From: Apoderus coryli
Lineage: Eukaryota > Arthropoda > Insecta > Coleoptera > Attelabidae
NCBI GenBank assembly: GCA_911728435.2
Contig: OU452198.1
Span: forward strand, 15,720,001-15,784,000
Length of the DNA stretch: 64,000 bases
Reading direction: 5' to 3'
The translations under genes and the position numbers were made by a program. The notes beneath the pieces were generated by a model, which did not search any database, had not been told where the DNA came from, and saw only the letters and a program-made list of their open reading frames with translations. Of this stretch, positions 1 through 11,835 are shown in pieces (within the stretch, counting starts at the first letter, position 1; every line of letters begins with the position of its first letter).

Positions 1-150
1 ACTGGGCACGTGAATATGTTTAGACCACAGCAAAGTGTATTTCTCGTTCGTAACAAACGTTGTGTGTTGAATGCTTGTATACCAGGTACGCTTTATCTTC
101 AATTAATTTTTATCATAAATTCAGAAGTTTTAATTGTGTATTAAATGTGA

Positions 151-408
151 ATGCATCTTATTATGGAAATATTCTTGAACAATATTATTTGGATTGACGA
201 AGCTAAATTCACAAAAAATGGAAGATTTAACCAGCATAATTCCCATTATTGGAGTGATTGTAATCCTCATGTGTTCAGAATTCCACATTTTCAAGACTTT
301 TGGCACTTTAGTGTTTATTGTGGCGTAAGAACTGCCGAAGTGGTGGCAGTATATTTTTATGAAGACAATTTGAATGGTAAAGAAATAATATGTTACCCCA
401 TACTTTAA
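151..408 (+). pseudogene. mariner-type transposase fragment, catalytic core
   Basis: The open frame contains WIDEAKFTKNGRFNQHNSHYW followed by NPHVFR. This is the first catalytic-aspartate block of Tc1/mariner transposases of the kind seen intact at 48634-49707 (FSDECTFYLNG, NRHNCRYW). The remainder (VYCG, YEDNLNG) matches the next conserved block but has lost residues, and the frame ends in a stop. The N-terminal helix-turn-helix and the second and third catalytic aspartates are absent, so this cannot be an active gene. A terminal repeat of a related family follows at 470-534 and may be the right end of this same relic. Confidence 0.7.
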
Positions 409-469
409 ATTATAAGTTATTTTTGTAGGTGAGAGATATTTAAATATTTTAAATATTACACCATATTTT

Positions 470-534
470 CAGATTGTTCCACAGTGTAGTTTCTCCACAA
501 TCGATCGAAACCCTTCCTGGTGGGCCACCTGGTA
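470..534 (-). repeat. terminal repeat of the GGGTGTCCCACC mariner/MITE family
   Basis: Reverse-complement match to the ends seen at 5102, 17583, 29270 and 58063: a degenerate ACCGGGTGTCCCACCGGGAA terminus, a GATCGATT core and GAGAAACTACACTGTGG. The outer end meets a TA dinucleotide, as expected for Tc1/mariner-type elements. Confidence 0.65.
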
Positions 535-1280
535 TAAATAACTATTATAGACTAAAATTGGATTGTTATTTACATAATCTTATGAACACTAAAATTATGT
601 TAAAATTTGATGTGTCTATGATTTTTTCTTACCAAATTATGCGTTCGTATGCTGTCGCTATTTGATATAGGTATGCCAATTTATTTTGTAGAATTAAAAT
701 CATATGTTTTAATTTTCATTTTTTAAAGACCACCAGAAACCTAATTGATAGTCACCCACCATTAATGTCATCAATCAAGCTCAGCTCAAGACATGTGACA
801 AGTCGTCACACGCTCGCTTTTAAAATGTCCTTTGAACTAATTAATCACGGTAGACTTTTTTCTTAGTTGCAGTATTGCAATATACAATGTGTCCCAGATT
901 CGCTTCCCTATTCAGGGATCTCGGCCCCTATTATACCTACAGCAAAGATTAATGAACAAAAGTTTTAGAGGAAACTTATTGCATTCGATATTCGGATCCA
1001 GATTTACAATCAGTCAATTGGTTTTGGAAACATCAGCAAAAAACTTAGCATGGCGGATTTTGTTTTTCGCCCGTAAATCCGAAACGGTTACTTTGGTAGC
1101 TGCCAATATGTGATATTATTCGGACACTTCTTTAAGACGAATACGATGGCGTATCATTTTATCCCAAAAGCCCTCTTTATCTCAGGATAAATGGTTACAG
1201 GATAATCAAATTCATAGACCTCATTATCTTCTTCTTCATTCACTGATAACTCACGTAGAACTTGGAACACCCTCAGGAGT
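535..1280. other. no gene seen
   Basis: AT-rich sequence with no supportable coding region. A degenerate GTGTCCCAGATTCGC at 890-904 resembles the mariner-type terminus at 8368 (GTGTCCCAAATTCGC) and suggests another eroded element end. Confidence 0.5.
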
Positions 1281-2311
1281 ATGAACATTGGGAATGCTAA
1301 GAATTGGGGAGTACCGGATTGCTTGTCTGACGTTGCAGAATTAACTTCCCACTTTGAAGAGTTCTTACAGCACGACTCTGATGGGGTGTGCTCAAGCAAG
1401 ATTGATTTTTATTTAAATTGTTATGACCGTGATTGTAGGTTTTCTGTTACGATGCCTTCTGAAACTGAAGTTAAGAGAATGTTGAGGGACATGAGAACTA
1501 ATGCTGTGGGAACGGATGGAGTCTCGGCTTCAATATTGAAATATTGTAGTCCGTTTATTGATAAGTTTCTTGTCCATATAATTAACTTTTGTATTGAAAT
1601 CTGTTTGTTTCCTGACTCGTGGAAAGGGTCATTTGGATTGCCTTTGCCAAAGAAATCTCACCCAACCAGCTACAATGATTTGATACTAATAAGTATCCTT
1701 CCTGGTATTTCTAAAATATTTGAAAAAATTCTTCATAATCAGATAAATTCTTACGTCAACCTAAATTCTATTTTGCCTGAATGTCAACATGGTTTTCGGA
1801 AAGGTCACACTACCGCTATTCCATTAGCAAACATTACTGATGACATTATTAGAGCTCGGGATAAAAATGAGAATACTGCCGTTATTTTGTTGGACTTCTC
1901 GAAGGCGTTCGACACTATAAAGCACAGCATGCCTCTGGGTTCAATTTTGGGACCTTTTTTATTCTTAATATATACATCGGACATTTTAAAAACTTTAAAT
2001 TATTGTAACATCCAGGCTTTTGCGGACGACACACAGGTATATTGTTCTTTTCCAACGAATAACCATCATGAAGCTTGTCAGAAAGTTCATGCAGACCTTA
2101 ATGTTTTATATACCCTGTCCGAAAAGCACGGTCTCATGTTGAATCCATCTAAGTCAGGTGTTCTGTTATTTACCAACCGAAATAATGCTGGAGTTATTAT
2201 AGAGAATTAACGATAAATTGGTTCAGTGCGTCACCTCTGCTAGGAATTTGGGTTTGATTATGGATACACTCTTGAGATGTCGTGAACACGTGGAAGCCCT
2301 ACTTCAAAAGT
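1281..2311 (+). pseudogene. non-LTR retrotransposon reverse transcriptase, internally deleted
   Basis: The frame reads as a LINE reverse transcriptase: GTDGVSASILKYCSP (finger region), ISKIFEKILHNQINSY, QHGFRKGHTT, LLDFSKAFDTI, then LGSILGPFLFLIYTSDI and the catalytic FADDTQVY. Between KAFDTIKHS and MPLGSILGP about 60-70 residues normal for the family are missing, so an internal deletion has joined the two sides in frame. After the stop at 2208-2210 the family resemblance continues to about 2311 (SARNLGLIMD). There is no endonuclease domain upstream, so the copy is 5'-truncated. The FADDTQ motif suggests the Jockey/CR1 side of the LINE tree. Confidence 0.85.
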
Positions 2312-2510
2312 AATTTATTACCCTGACGCTTTTGTACGCAAATAAGAATATTCTGAATGTGAAGCCGGATATCAATTCTGTTGAAACCAGTCTTCTAACC
2401 TCATCTTCAGTTAGTGTAGCTCGTAAAATTGGCACAACCTGGTTGCGCAAAAGCTCTAAGTTCCTCTGTCCGTTTAGGTTGTAGTCAATCAAAAATGGTT
2501 CTAAAGTTAA
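2304..2510 (-). pseudogene. mariner-type transposase fragment
   Basis: The minus-strand translation contains IDYNLNGQRNLELLRNQVVP. It corresponds to the block between the first and second catalytic aspartates of the DD41D-type transposases (IPGNLTGEVYLNMLED in the intact element at 48634-49707). Nothing before or after it is conserved. It is an orphan fragment. Confidence 0.6.
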
Positions 2511-2651
2511 ATTCCTGAAATGATTAATAATTTAGAATAGGTGCCCAATTAATAAAGATAATTTTCTGAAGTAATCCATTGCGAATAGGAGTAGGATGTA
2601 CCGGAAATCAAACGACGTCAACTCCACCAAATTTTTTTGTTCGATTCCAAG

Positions 2652-3020
2652 TTAGATTAAATTAACAATGTTCCGCGAATTAAAGTTATCAGATAGATAA
2701 CCGATCGTATTCGAGGGAACACCACAATTTGAGATATTCCTCCAAAGCTTCCTGGAATTATTTTTACAATTGGATAAAGAATGTTTAATATACGCAGACT
2801 TTTCGCGCTTAATAGCACTTTTAACATAGTTCGTCAATTCGACATATGAAAGTCTATTTGTGGATGTCTTATGGGAAAGATAATTTTTATGCGCTTTACT
2901 TTTAAGTCCCATCATTTTACGGATTGTATATGTGATATAAGGTTGATACGGCCTTCTAGTTTTTACAGTTCTTAGAGGTGCGTGGATATCAAAGAGTGAT
3001 AAAATATTAGTATTTAACAA
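2652..3020 (-). pseudogene. LINE fragment, region between endonuclease and reverse transcriptase
   Basis: The 122-residue frame has HAPLRTVKTRRPYQPYIT, then a lysine-rich KSKAHKNYL segment and SRKLWRNISNCG. These match the linker that follows the APE-type endonuclease in insect non-LTR retrotransposons (aPLk...KpWi...i...k...W..l). Neither endonuclease nor polymerase motifs are present, so it is a short relic on the strand opposite to the LINE at 1281-2311. Confidence 0.6.
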
Positions 3021-3039
3021 TTATTCAACTCTTACATTG

Positions 3040-3240
3040 ATGTCATCAATCGAATTGGTTTCGCTGGATTAGCCGAGATGGACCTCACTTATGGCCTGCA
3101 CGATCCACGGATTTAAACCCACTGGATTTTTTCATGTGGGGCCACCTGAAGTCCTTAGTGTACGCTACTCCTGTGGAAAATGTAGAGGACCTAAGGAATC
3201 GCATTCGATTAGAAACGACCCTGTATTTTTGAGAGAGCTC
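3040..3240 (+). pseudogene. mariner-type transposase C-terminal fragment
   Basis: With frameshifts, translation gives SRDGPHLWPARSTDLNPLDF then FMWGHLKSLVYATPVENVED. This is the third catalytic-aspartate block and following helix of the DD41D-type family (ARSPDLSPLDFFLWG in the intact copy). With the fragment at 151-408 it could be one mariner interrupted by LINE debris, but the second aspartate block was not found. Confidence 0.65.
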
Positions 3241-3339
3241 GCCAGTGAATTTGAATTTTTTGTATTAGTTGTAAATGTTAATTTTATTTATTTTTTTTAT
3301 CTTGCTTCGAAATGTTAATGTTATTTTTAGTTGAATTAG

Positions 3340-3757
3340 TTGCAAATATTCTTGGTATGTTGAAAAATGTGTTAAATTTTTATCTGGTAAATGAAGCCAC
3401 ATATGAGAAAAATACAAGAGGTAAAATAGTTGTAGTTTTCGTTGCTTTATGTCAGGACAATATCAAAATTAAATTACAGTCAGTGGCGTATATTAATTAA
3501 TAATTTGGAAATAGTTAGGGCCATATAAGCTCCCTATTTCTAGCAGCAACCCTACCAAATTTCAAAGAAATCAGTAAGGAGATAATTGACTTAATTAAAA
3601 AAAACTGTTATTTACAAAAAAACTTTAACACTTTATGTCTTGGAAACAATGATTTTCCAGACTTATGTTTATAGGAACTTCTTTTCATAAAATAAATGAC
3701 AAATGAGAAATCGCCCCCTTAAATATTGCCCCGTCTCTTTGAACCACCCTGTATAGA
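3340..3757 (+). repeat. right half of a fold-back transposable element
   Basis: From TTCTTGGTATGTTG through ACAGTCAGTGGCG, AGGGCCATATAAGCTCCCTA, a run of AAAAACTGTTATTTACAAAA and the terminus ACCACCCTGTA, this matches the right arm of the palindromic element at 52020-52655. It ends in CCCTG before TA, the Tc1/mariner-type terminus. No coding capacity. Confidence 0.6.
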
Positions 3758-5101
3758 ACGAATCAACATCAAGTTTAAATAGAAAAGATTTTAATCTAAA
3801 ATTTCATTCTAAAAAATACACTAAGGCGAAATAAAAACATAAGGGAGGATGGAAAATATTTTTAAAAGATATATCAGTTTTTTTTAATTAAATTTTAAAC
3901 TTAAGTGTGGAATTCTGCAATTCCTCTAGTGTAAAAAAATATACACTAATTTGTAATTTCACTAAATAAACAAAAGGAAATATGGTTACACGCAGACCCT
4001 TTTAAAATTATTAGGATAGCTAGTAGAAACGATTTATGATTTTAAGATCATGTCAAATTATTTTAAAACACACCTTGTCTTTCTCAAGTGGACTTCTACA
4101 TGTCTTTTCTAAAGTGGGTAAATTAGAGTATTATAAACAAAACATCAAACAAGACGTGGGAAACAATTATTAAAACTATAAACAGAGAATGCCACCCAAT
4201 ATTTAAATTATAATTTACGATATAATAAAAAAATTAAAAACTTATTTACGTACACCACTTGATAGATTCCTGGGGATACTTAGATAATTCCTCTTGTACA
4301 ATTTACATAATTTAAGATTTAATACATTGTTTAATTTACATTATACAGGGTGAGTCAAGATAGGGTCTAACTGGAGGAATAGATTCTATCCGAAGAATTA
4401 AGCCGTCGGCAGGCCCAAATAAAATGTTATAATGATTTTAGAGCCCGCAAACCTCATTTTTAACATAAAATCTTAAATAGGTCAGAAACGGTAAGACCTA
4501 AGTAGGTATAAGACATGATATTCAAAGTCTAGTTAAAATTTTACGTAGAATTTAAAACTGTAATATTATATACGTAGTGAAATAAGCAAGTTGACACCTG
4601 CTTCCGGTGTAATCGAAAATGTCAATAACTTATAACTATTTTACGTCATCTGCCCCTGTCGACATAGTTAGACTTGCAAATTTTCAAATTTCTCCTATAT
4701 TCATAGTTTTCTATATACATATCGATTTGGTTGTATATCCATCAATTAATTTCAGATTTTAGGTCACCCTTTATATTTTTCCTTATTTTTGTCTTGTGGT
4801 ATCCTGAGAATGACTTAATATAAGTCGAACTGTCTACAGAAGAGTTACTTTGTTTCTTTAGTTATTGACCTCAAACGAACCAACTTCAAATTGAAAAAAA
4901 AAAAAACGATATTTCAAAAAACCATTTTTATGATTTTTAATAGCAACAGAAATATTTCTATTGTGAATTATATCTCAAAAAATATTTAATAAATTAATTA
5001 TTTTTACAGAAAAAAATATTTTTAAGATGTACACAAAATGCAGGAGGTTATGTGTATCTACGACATTAGTTTTTTAGCTCTCAATAGCATATATCTAATA
5101 T
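3758..5101. other. no gene seen; AT-rich with one eroded element end
   Basis: No supportable open frame. TACAGGGTGAGTCAAGATAG at 4345-4364 is another mariner-like terminus without a visible partner. The rest is low-complexity AT-rich sequence. Confidence 0.45.
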
Positions 5102-5300
5102 ACCGGGTGTCCCACCGGGAAGGGATTCGATCGATTATGGAGAAACTAGACTGGAACAACCTGAAAATCTCGTGTAGTACTTAGGTCGATGGGACCAATT
5201 CGGCTAAAATGTTTTCAAGAATCTCTTACTTCCGGTTATACCGGAAATGGGTATCAACTTCCTTATTTCAAATACGACCCTATATAAATTATATATTTTT
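5102..5300 (+). repeat. terminal repeat of the GGGTGTCCCACC mariner/MITE family
   Basis: Starts TACCGGGTGTCCCACCGGGA and continues with GATCGATTATGGAGAAACTA, the GTAGTACTTAGGTCGATGGG block and TCCGGTTATACCGG. The same order is seen at 17583, 29270 and 58063. No opposite end is evident nearby, so this is a solo arm. Confidence 0.7.
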
Positions 5301-5439
5301 TGGTTTCTCCTTGTAATTCTAAACATATTTCATGCATAATAATGTTATACCTATCGCCAGCCGTTTTCGAAATATTTGAAATTTTATGTCAAAAATGAAG
5401 TTTTCAGAATAAAGAAGAAGCTTTAATAATTTAATTTGT

Positions 5440-7495
5440 TAGAATATCCTAAAAATTATAATAATAATATCCTTAAAAAAATTACTTTCAAAGGCGTTCG
5501 TAAATAGTGGAAAAGGGGTCAAAACATAAAAAATATATATTCCCTAAAGTTATTCGAAATATGTAATAATTTTTCATAGTTGTGATAGAATATAACCTAA
5601 AAAATGTTACATAAAAGAATTGGTTCACACAGGCGTTCGCAAATAGTCTAAAAAAAGGGTCAAAATCGAAAAAAAAAATGTTTCCCAAATATACCAGAAA
5701 AATTGGCTAATTATATATAGCTTTCATATAAGATAACTTCAAAAATGCAGTATAAACTTTTTATTTACATAGGCGTTCGTAAATAGGAGAAAAAGGGGTA
5801 AAATAAAAAAAAAATAATTAAAAATGTTTATATTTAACTAGTTGAATTGGTGTTAAAAATACACGACAAAAATTAATGTAACATAGGCGTCCATGAAAAT
5901 TCTATAAAAGGGTCAGAAAAAATTTGTATCCGTGATAACTCAAAAACCACTTAACGGATCTTAACCACCTTTGGTACGAAAATACTACATGATATTTATA
6001 GGTGGTGATTAACATTGAGCGTAGGCAAGAGGTTTAAAAGAGGGTTCAAAAATTAAAAAAATCATAGTTCTTAAACTTATTCGAAATATTCCTTCCTTCC
6101 CTTTCTATTTTGGCCTCTACACTTAGGTAATACAGCCATCTTTGTAATTCTTGAACCTACAGTTTAGCGTGGAATCCGAACCACGGTCATCGACCGCCAG
6201 ATGCCAGCACCCACGACTATATAGTCAATAACTACTTGGCATAGGCAAGTATTCGAAATATTGAATAATTTTTCATAGTTGTGATAGAATATAACCTAAA
6301 AAATATTACATAAAAGAATTGGTTCACACAGGCGTTCGAAAATAGTCTAAAAAAAGAGTCAAAATCGAATAAAAAATGTTTCCCAAATATACAAAGAAAA
6401 ATTGGCTAATTATATATAGCTTTGATATAAGATAACCTAAAAAATCCAGCATAAATTTTTTATTTACATAAACGTTCGTAAATAGTAGAAAAAGGCAAAA
6501 AAAAATTAAATGTAAAATTTTTTATATTTAACTAGTTGAATTGGTGTTAACAATACACGACAAAAATTAATGTATTATAGGCGTCCGTGAAAATTCTATA
6601 AAAGGGTCAGAAAAACTTTGTATCCGTGATAACTCAAAAACCACTTAACGGACTTTAACCACATTTGGTACAAAAATACTACAGGATATTTATAGGTGGT
6701 GATCAACAGCGTAGGCAAGGTGTTTAAAAGGGGTTTCAAAAATTTAAAAAATCATAGTTCTTAAACTTATCCGAAATATTGAATAATTTTTTGTGCGTTT
6801 AATTAAACATAACCTAAAATATGTAAGCTAAACAATTAGATCACATTGACATTCGAAAAAAGTGTAAAATGGGGTAAAAAGTTAGAAGTTATTTATAGCT
6901 TTGATAGAATGTATCCTAAAAAATGTGTTATAAATAACTTGTCTTCATAGGCATTCGTAAATAGGGTAAAAGGGGTCAAAATAAATACATATATAATTCC
7001 TAAACTTGTTCGGAATACGGAATAATTTTTCGTAGTTGTGATATAATATAACCTAAAAATGTTACATAAATGAACTGGTTCACACAGGCGTTCGAAAAAG
7101 TGTCAAAAACGAAACAAAAATTTTTGCAAATATAACAGAAAAATTGGGTACTTATATATAGCTTTGATATAAGATAACCTACAACATGCAGCATAACAAT
7201 TTTGTTTACATAAAGGTTCGTAAATAGTAGAAAAGGGGGTAACATAAATTTTATAATAAAACTAAAAAAAATCAATTATTTTGCGTACAAGAACTTGGCC
7301 TAGAATATCTGAAATATAAAACATGTACGTATAAATAGTGCCTCCAAAGAGAAGAAAAATGAACAAAACCCGATACTTAAAAAAAATAGCTGATGTCTGA
7401 AACAAAACAAAAATTTATTAAATTTAGATAAATGACAAAAGGGTCATAAAAGTATTACTTTTACACTTAAATATGGAGAGCTATTTGTGCCTCGA
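5440..7495 (-). repeat. dispersed internally repetitive element, copy 1
   Basis: Built of ~140-bp related monomers, each with a GGCGTTCGTAAATAG or GGCGTTCGAAAATAG core (GAACGCC in the opposite sense) and an AAAAGGGGTCAAAA box. The outer end at 7472-7490 carries ATGGAGAGCTATTTGTGCCT and the near-palindrome CTCGAGGGCAAC. The same landmarks in the same order occur at 9995-11835 (same strand) and 58830-61315 (opposite strand). A SINE interrupts it at 6091-6249. Short open frames here are by-products of the repeat and share no protein signature. Confidence 0.75.
6091..6249 (-). mobile_element. GC-richer SINE-like element, copy 1 (5'-truncated)
   Basis: About 160 bp inserted in the repeat above, flanked by a 13-bp direct duplication TATTCGAAATATT (6078-6090 and 6250-6262). 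On the minus strand it ends in a (GGAA)n tail (CCTTCCTTCC at 6091-6100 on the plus strand). It shares TTTAGCGTGGAATCCGAACC and CAGATGCCAGCACCCACGAC with copies at 16240 and 37602, but lacks their head, as expected for 5' truncation. Confidence 0.8.
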
Positions 7496-8345
7496 GGGCA
7501 ACAGTTTATTTAGTTTATTACGCAGTCTTATTTCATCATTATCAAATAGGTTTTCTAAAGAAGACACAAGAGAATTCCTTAATGTAGTGCAAATTAAATG
7601 GATCCGAGTACTATCTCTCTTACCAATTACTATGTTAGTTTTTTTTTCCAGTTCATTTTTTCATCCCTATAACGGCGTCAAAATTTAGTAAAAATAATGC
7701 GATCAAATATATACAATAATTTTGAATTTTTCATTTACTATCAAAAAACTGACCTTATTTGAAATTTATAATAACAATCACAACAATAACCTGCTTTTGT
7801 ATGTATTCAGTGAAGGTATTTGAATGCATTTTAGCGATATAAAGATTCCATTTATTATTATCAACCTATTCTAATAATTATTTGTAGTATCGACATAAAA
7901 GGATTTTTTTCGTACATAATAATTTTGTAAATGGTTTATGTCCAATAAATACCTAGTTTTTTCCCTAAAAAGCCACCCACATGTTTACTTTCATTTGTAT
8001 ATGTTCTAACAAATGGGTATAACAAAACAAAACGAGAAATTGAAAAGATTTATGCATAAAATACGCCACTAAAATGTCATTAGGGAAGTAGTTTGTCTAA
8101 ACAGGGGATGGCACAAATGATAGATTATTGGGAAGTAACTGGATACTTATGTGTTTTATAAGTTCACCAAAATTATTCAAGCTTTCTAAACTATTACAAA
8201 TAATACCTACAGCATTTACAAAATATTGGACACGTTGAATTTAGGCACAGGAATGTGTTGGGGCAATTTATTCAATGATGATAATAAAATCTGTTTAGTT
8301 TTGAGTTGAATAAACAATGTACAAATACTTAACATAACACTCTAC
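7496..8345. other. no gene seen
   Basis: AT-rich sequence. The only longer frame overlaps the repeat boundary and has no recognisable feature. Confidence 0.4.
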
Positions 8346-8860
8346 AGGGTGGTTCCTGACCTACGGTACAGGGTGTCCCAAATTCGCTGATTTTTGCAGA
8401 GTATCTCGAAAACCACACGAGATGGAGGGAAAGGGTGTTTGAAAAAAAAGGGTATAAAATCAAATTACAAAAAGTAGTGTCAAAATTCAAATTTTTAAAT
8501 GCAACCCACAATTTTATTATATTTTTTTAATTAAAAATAAGGGCAATCTTATGGAGAGGTTGTCTATTCCAAAAATTAATAGTTTTCAAAATATTCACAA
8601 TTTCACATTTTTACAATCTATCGGCGGGCAACACATAAAAAATAAATTTTAAGACGTGAAAAGTGTTTAGAAATGCAAGGTCAAATTTTTGAACAGTTGT
8701 TAGGTAATTTTCTATAACCTTAGATAGGGTTTGTATCATACGTTCTCATTGTTGTTAGTTCATCAAATTCTTTCAAAATTATGAATTATTCAATGTGAGA
8801 CCAATCTGTCTCCGCTATCGAAAACCTGATGTATAAATTTAGAGAACAAGGCAAAACTAC
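8346..8860 (-). repeat. eroded mariner-derived repeat
   Basis: Contains TACAGGGTGTCCCAAATTCG (8368) and a block (ATTTTTAAATGCAACCC, TCCAAAAATTAATAGTTTTC) shared with 18000-18200 and, inverted, with 58740-58830. At 8755-8860 the minus strand keeps IIHNFER, a trace of the mariner helix-turn-helix better preserved at 58385-58560. Composite relic with no coding value. Confidence 0.5.
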
Positions 8861-9994
8861 TACTCCACTAGCTAATACCACGACTGGTATTGAATTACTT
8901 AACTTAAAATTTTATTTAGCTTTTTTGCATCAAATCATTTACAAATGCATACATTAAAAAATATTATGATTTATAAAAGGAAAAAAAAATTCAATGGTAG
9001 CAAACTAATAGATGTATTGGGTTTTCGTGGTTTAGTTTTAAAATATTGTGATCGTTCTGTTTGTAAAACAAAATAAATAATAAATGTAGATGTAGATATA
9101 TTTTTATTTCCAACTTATTCGTTTTGTGATGTAATTTTTACCTACACATAATGTTCAACAAGAATAATTTACCAGATTTACAAATTTCTTAACTCATTTT
9201 GCAAGGTAAAAATTTTATAATATTTATCTTATGTTTATTTTAAGTAAAATTTAATTGTGCTTTTGTAAATTCCACAGCCCTGAAGAAGAAATTAAATAAC
9301 TGCATAAAATAAAACAACTTTAGTTATAAATATTTCCAAAGTTGTTTTATTTTATGCAGTTATAATGAATTTCCAACAAGTATCGGCTAATTCTATTCAG
9401 AAATTAAATAAGTTTCGAAAGGCTTGGCATGTAAATAAGAGTTTTCTTTACACACAACCAAGGCAGACTCCCCAAAAACATTTTTCAAGATTTAATCATA
9501 TATAGATAGATATATAAACTTTTTTTTTTTATTATCCAGGGGTCATGAAATGAAGGACTGCATACAAATTTTTCAAAATTTCAGTTGTGTCGATCTCCTG
9601 AATAGTTAGATTTTTTTTTTTTTTGAAAATCTACTAAAATATTGAAAATAAATAATCTGAATCACTGCTGTGCTAAGACGTATCCATTTATTTTCAAAAC
9701 AAAAAATAATAATAGTTAGCGCCCTCATGAATTACTTATTCAGGCACCCATATAAATGTGCCAATATCTGTAAAAACATAACCTAAGCAAATACAAATTG
9801 TATTTTAAAAGCAACATAAAATTTAAAAAAAAATAAATAAATAAAAAAGTTAAAAAATCACCAAAGATCAAGATTTTATTAAAAATCAATCATTCGATGA
9901 ATATCATGAATATACATTTATTAATTTTTCTTTTGAAGCTTTCTCAATTCTTCAGGGACGTTTGAAATACAATATTGCAGCCACCAAGTCCTAT
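8861..9994. other. no gene seen; contains a 25-bp hairpin
   Basis: AT-rich with poly-A/T runs. The one notable structure is the perfect inverted repeat at 9297-9362, listed separately. Confidence 0.4.
9297..9362. repeat. perfect 25-bp stem hairpin
   Basis: TAACTGCATAAAATAAAACA plus ACTTT at 9297-9321 is exactly inverted at 9338-9362, with a 16-base loop. It sits next to CAGCCCTGAAGAAG. No copy elsewhere in the window was noticed. Confidence 0.8.
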
Positions 9995-11835
9995 GTTTAG
10001 CTCTCCATATCATATAATATGTAATATATATATATATATATATGGAGACTATTAGTTTCATGAATTTTTTTTTTAATTTCACCGGATTTTGGGAAACATT
10101 GAGCGTAGGCAGAGGGTTTAAAAGAGGGTTCAAAAATTAAAAAAATTCATAGTTCTTAAACTTATCCGAAATACTGCATAATTTTTTTACGCATTTAATT
10201 GAATATAATCTAAAATATTGAACATAAAATATTAGACCACATTGGCGTTCGAAAATAGTGTAAAATGGGGTAAACAATATTTAAAAAAAAACGTAGGTCT
10301 TATACATAGCAGAAATATTAACTAATTATTTATAGCTTTAATAGAAAATAACCTATAAAATGTGTCATAAATAACTTACTTTCATAGGCGTTCGTAAATA
10401 GTGGAAAAGGGGTCAAAATATATATTTCCTAAACTTATTTGAAATATGGAATAATATTCCATAAATGAATTGGTTCACACAGGCGTTCGAAAATAGTCTA
10501 AAAAAAGTGTCAAAAACGGGAAAAAAATGTTTCCCAAATATACCAGAAAAATTGGCTAATTATATATAGCTTTGATATAAGATATCCTACAAAATGCAGC
10601 ATAAAATGTGTATTTACATAGGCGTTCGTAAATTGTAGAAAAGGAGGTAAAATAAAAAAATATTTAAAATGTAAAAATTTTTATATTTAACTAGTTGAAT
10701 TGGTGTTAAAAATACACTACAAAAATTAATGTACCATAGGCGTCCGTGAAAATTCTATAAAAGGGTCAGAAAAAATGTGGTGGTGATTAACATTGAGCGT
10801 AGGCAAGGAGTTTAAAAGAGTGTTCAAGAATTAAAAAAATTCATAGTTCTTAAACTTATCCGAAATATTGTATAATTTTTTACGCATTTAATTGAATATA
10901 ACTTAAAATATTGAACATAAAATATTAGACTACATTGGCGTTCGAAAATAGTGTAAAATGGAGTAAAAAAGATTTTAAAAAAACGTATTTCTTAAACATA
11001 ACAGAAATATTAACTAGTTATTTAAAGCTTTGGTAAAATATAACCTATAAAATGTGTCATAAATAACTTACTCTCATAGGCGTTCGTAAATTTTGGAAAA
11101 AGGGTCAAAACATAAAAAGTATATATTTCCTAAACGTATTCGAAATATGGAATAATTTTTCATAGTTGTGAGACAATATAACCTAAAAAAATATTCCATA
11201 AAAGAATTGGTTTAAACAGGCATTCGAAATAATAGTCTAAAAAAAGGGTCAAAAACGAAAAAAAAAATGTTTCCAAATATACGAGAAAAATTGGCTAATT
11301 ATATATAGCTTTCATATAAGATAACCTACAAAATGCAACATAAACTTTTTATTTACATAGGCGTTCGTAAATAATAGGAAAGGGGGTAAAATAAAAAAAA
11401 TATTTAAAATGTAAAAAAATTTCTATTTAACTAGTTGAATTGGTGTTAAAAATACACGACAAAATTTAATGTACCATAGCCGTCCGTGAAAATTCTATAA
11501 AAGGGTCAGACAAAAATTGTATCCGTGATAACTCAAAAACTACTTAACGGATTTTAACCACATTTGGTACGAAAATACTACAGGATATTTATAGGTGGTG
11601 ATTAACATTGAGTGTAGGCAAGGAGTTTAAAAGAGGGTTCAAAAATTTAAAAAATACTACTTCTGAAACTCCAAAGAGAATAAAAAGGAACAAAACCCAA
11701 TAATTGAAAAATTTTTGCTGATGTCTAAAACAACAAAAATATATATAAATTTTAGATAAATGACAAAAAGGTCATAAAATTATTACTTTTACACTTAAAC
11801 ATGGAGAGCTATTTGTGCCTCGAGCGCAACCGTTC
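9995..11835 (-). repeat. dispersed internally repetitive element, copy 2
   Basis: Same family as 5440-7495. The 3' end on the minus strand includes an AT-rich hairpin (CTCCATATCAT...ATATATGGAG, about 10016-10047) next to TTAGCTCTCCATAT. The 5' end at 11800-11828 has ATGGAGAGCTATTTGTGCCT and CTCGAGCGCAAC. AGCTCTCCAT is therefore present in inverted orientation near both ends. Monomer landmarks GGCGTTCGAAAATAGT and GGCGTCCGTGAAAATTCTAT recur throughout. Confidence 0.75.
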
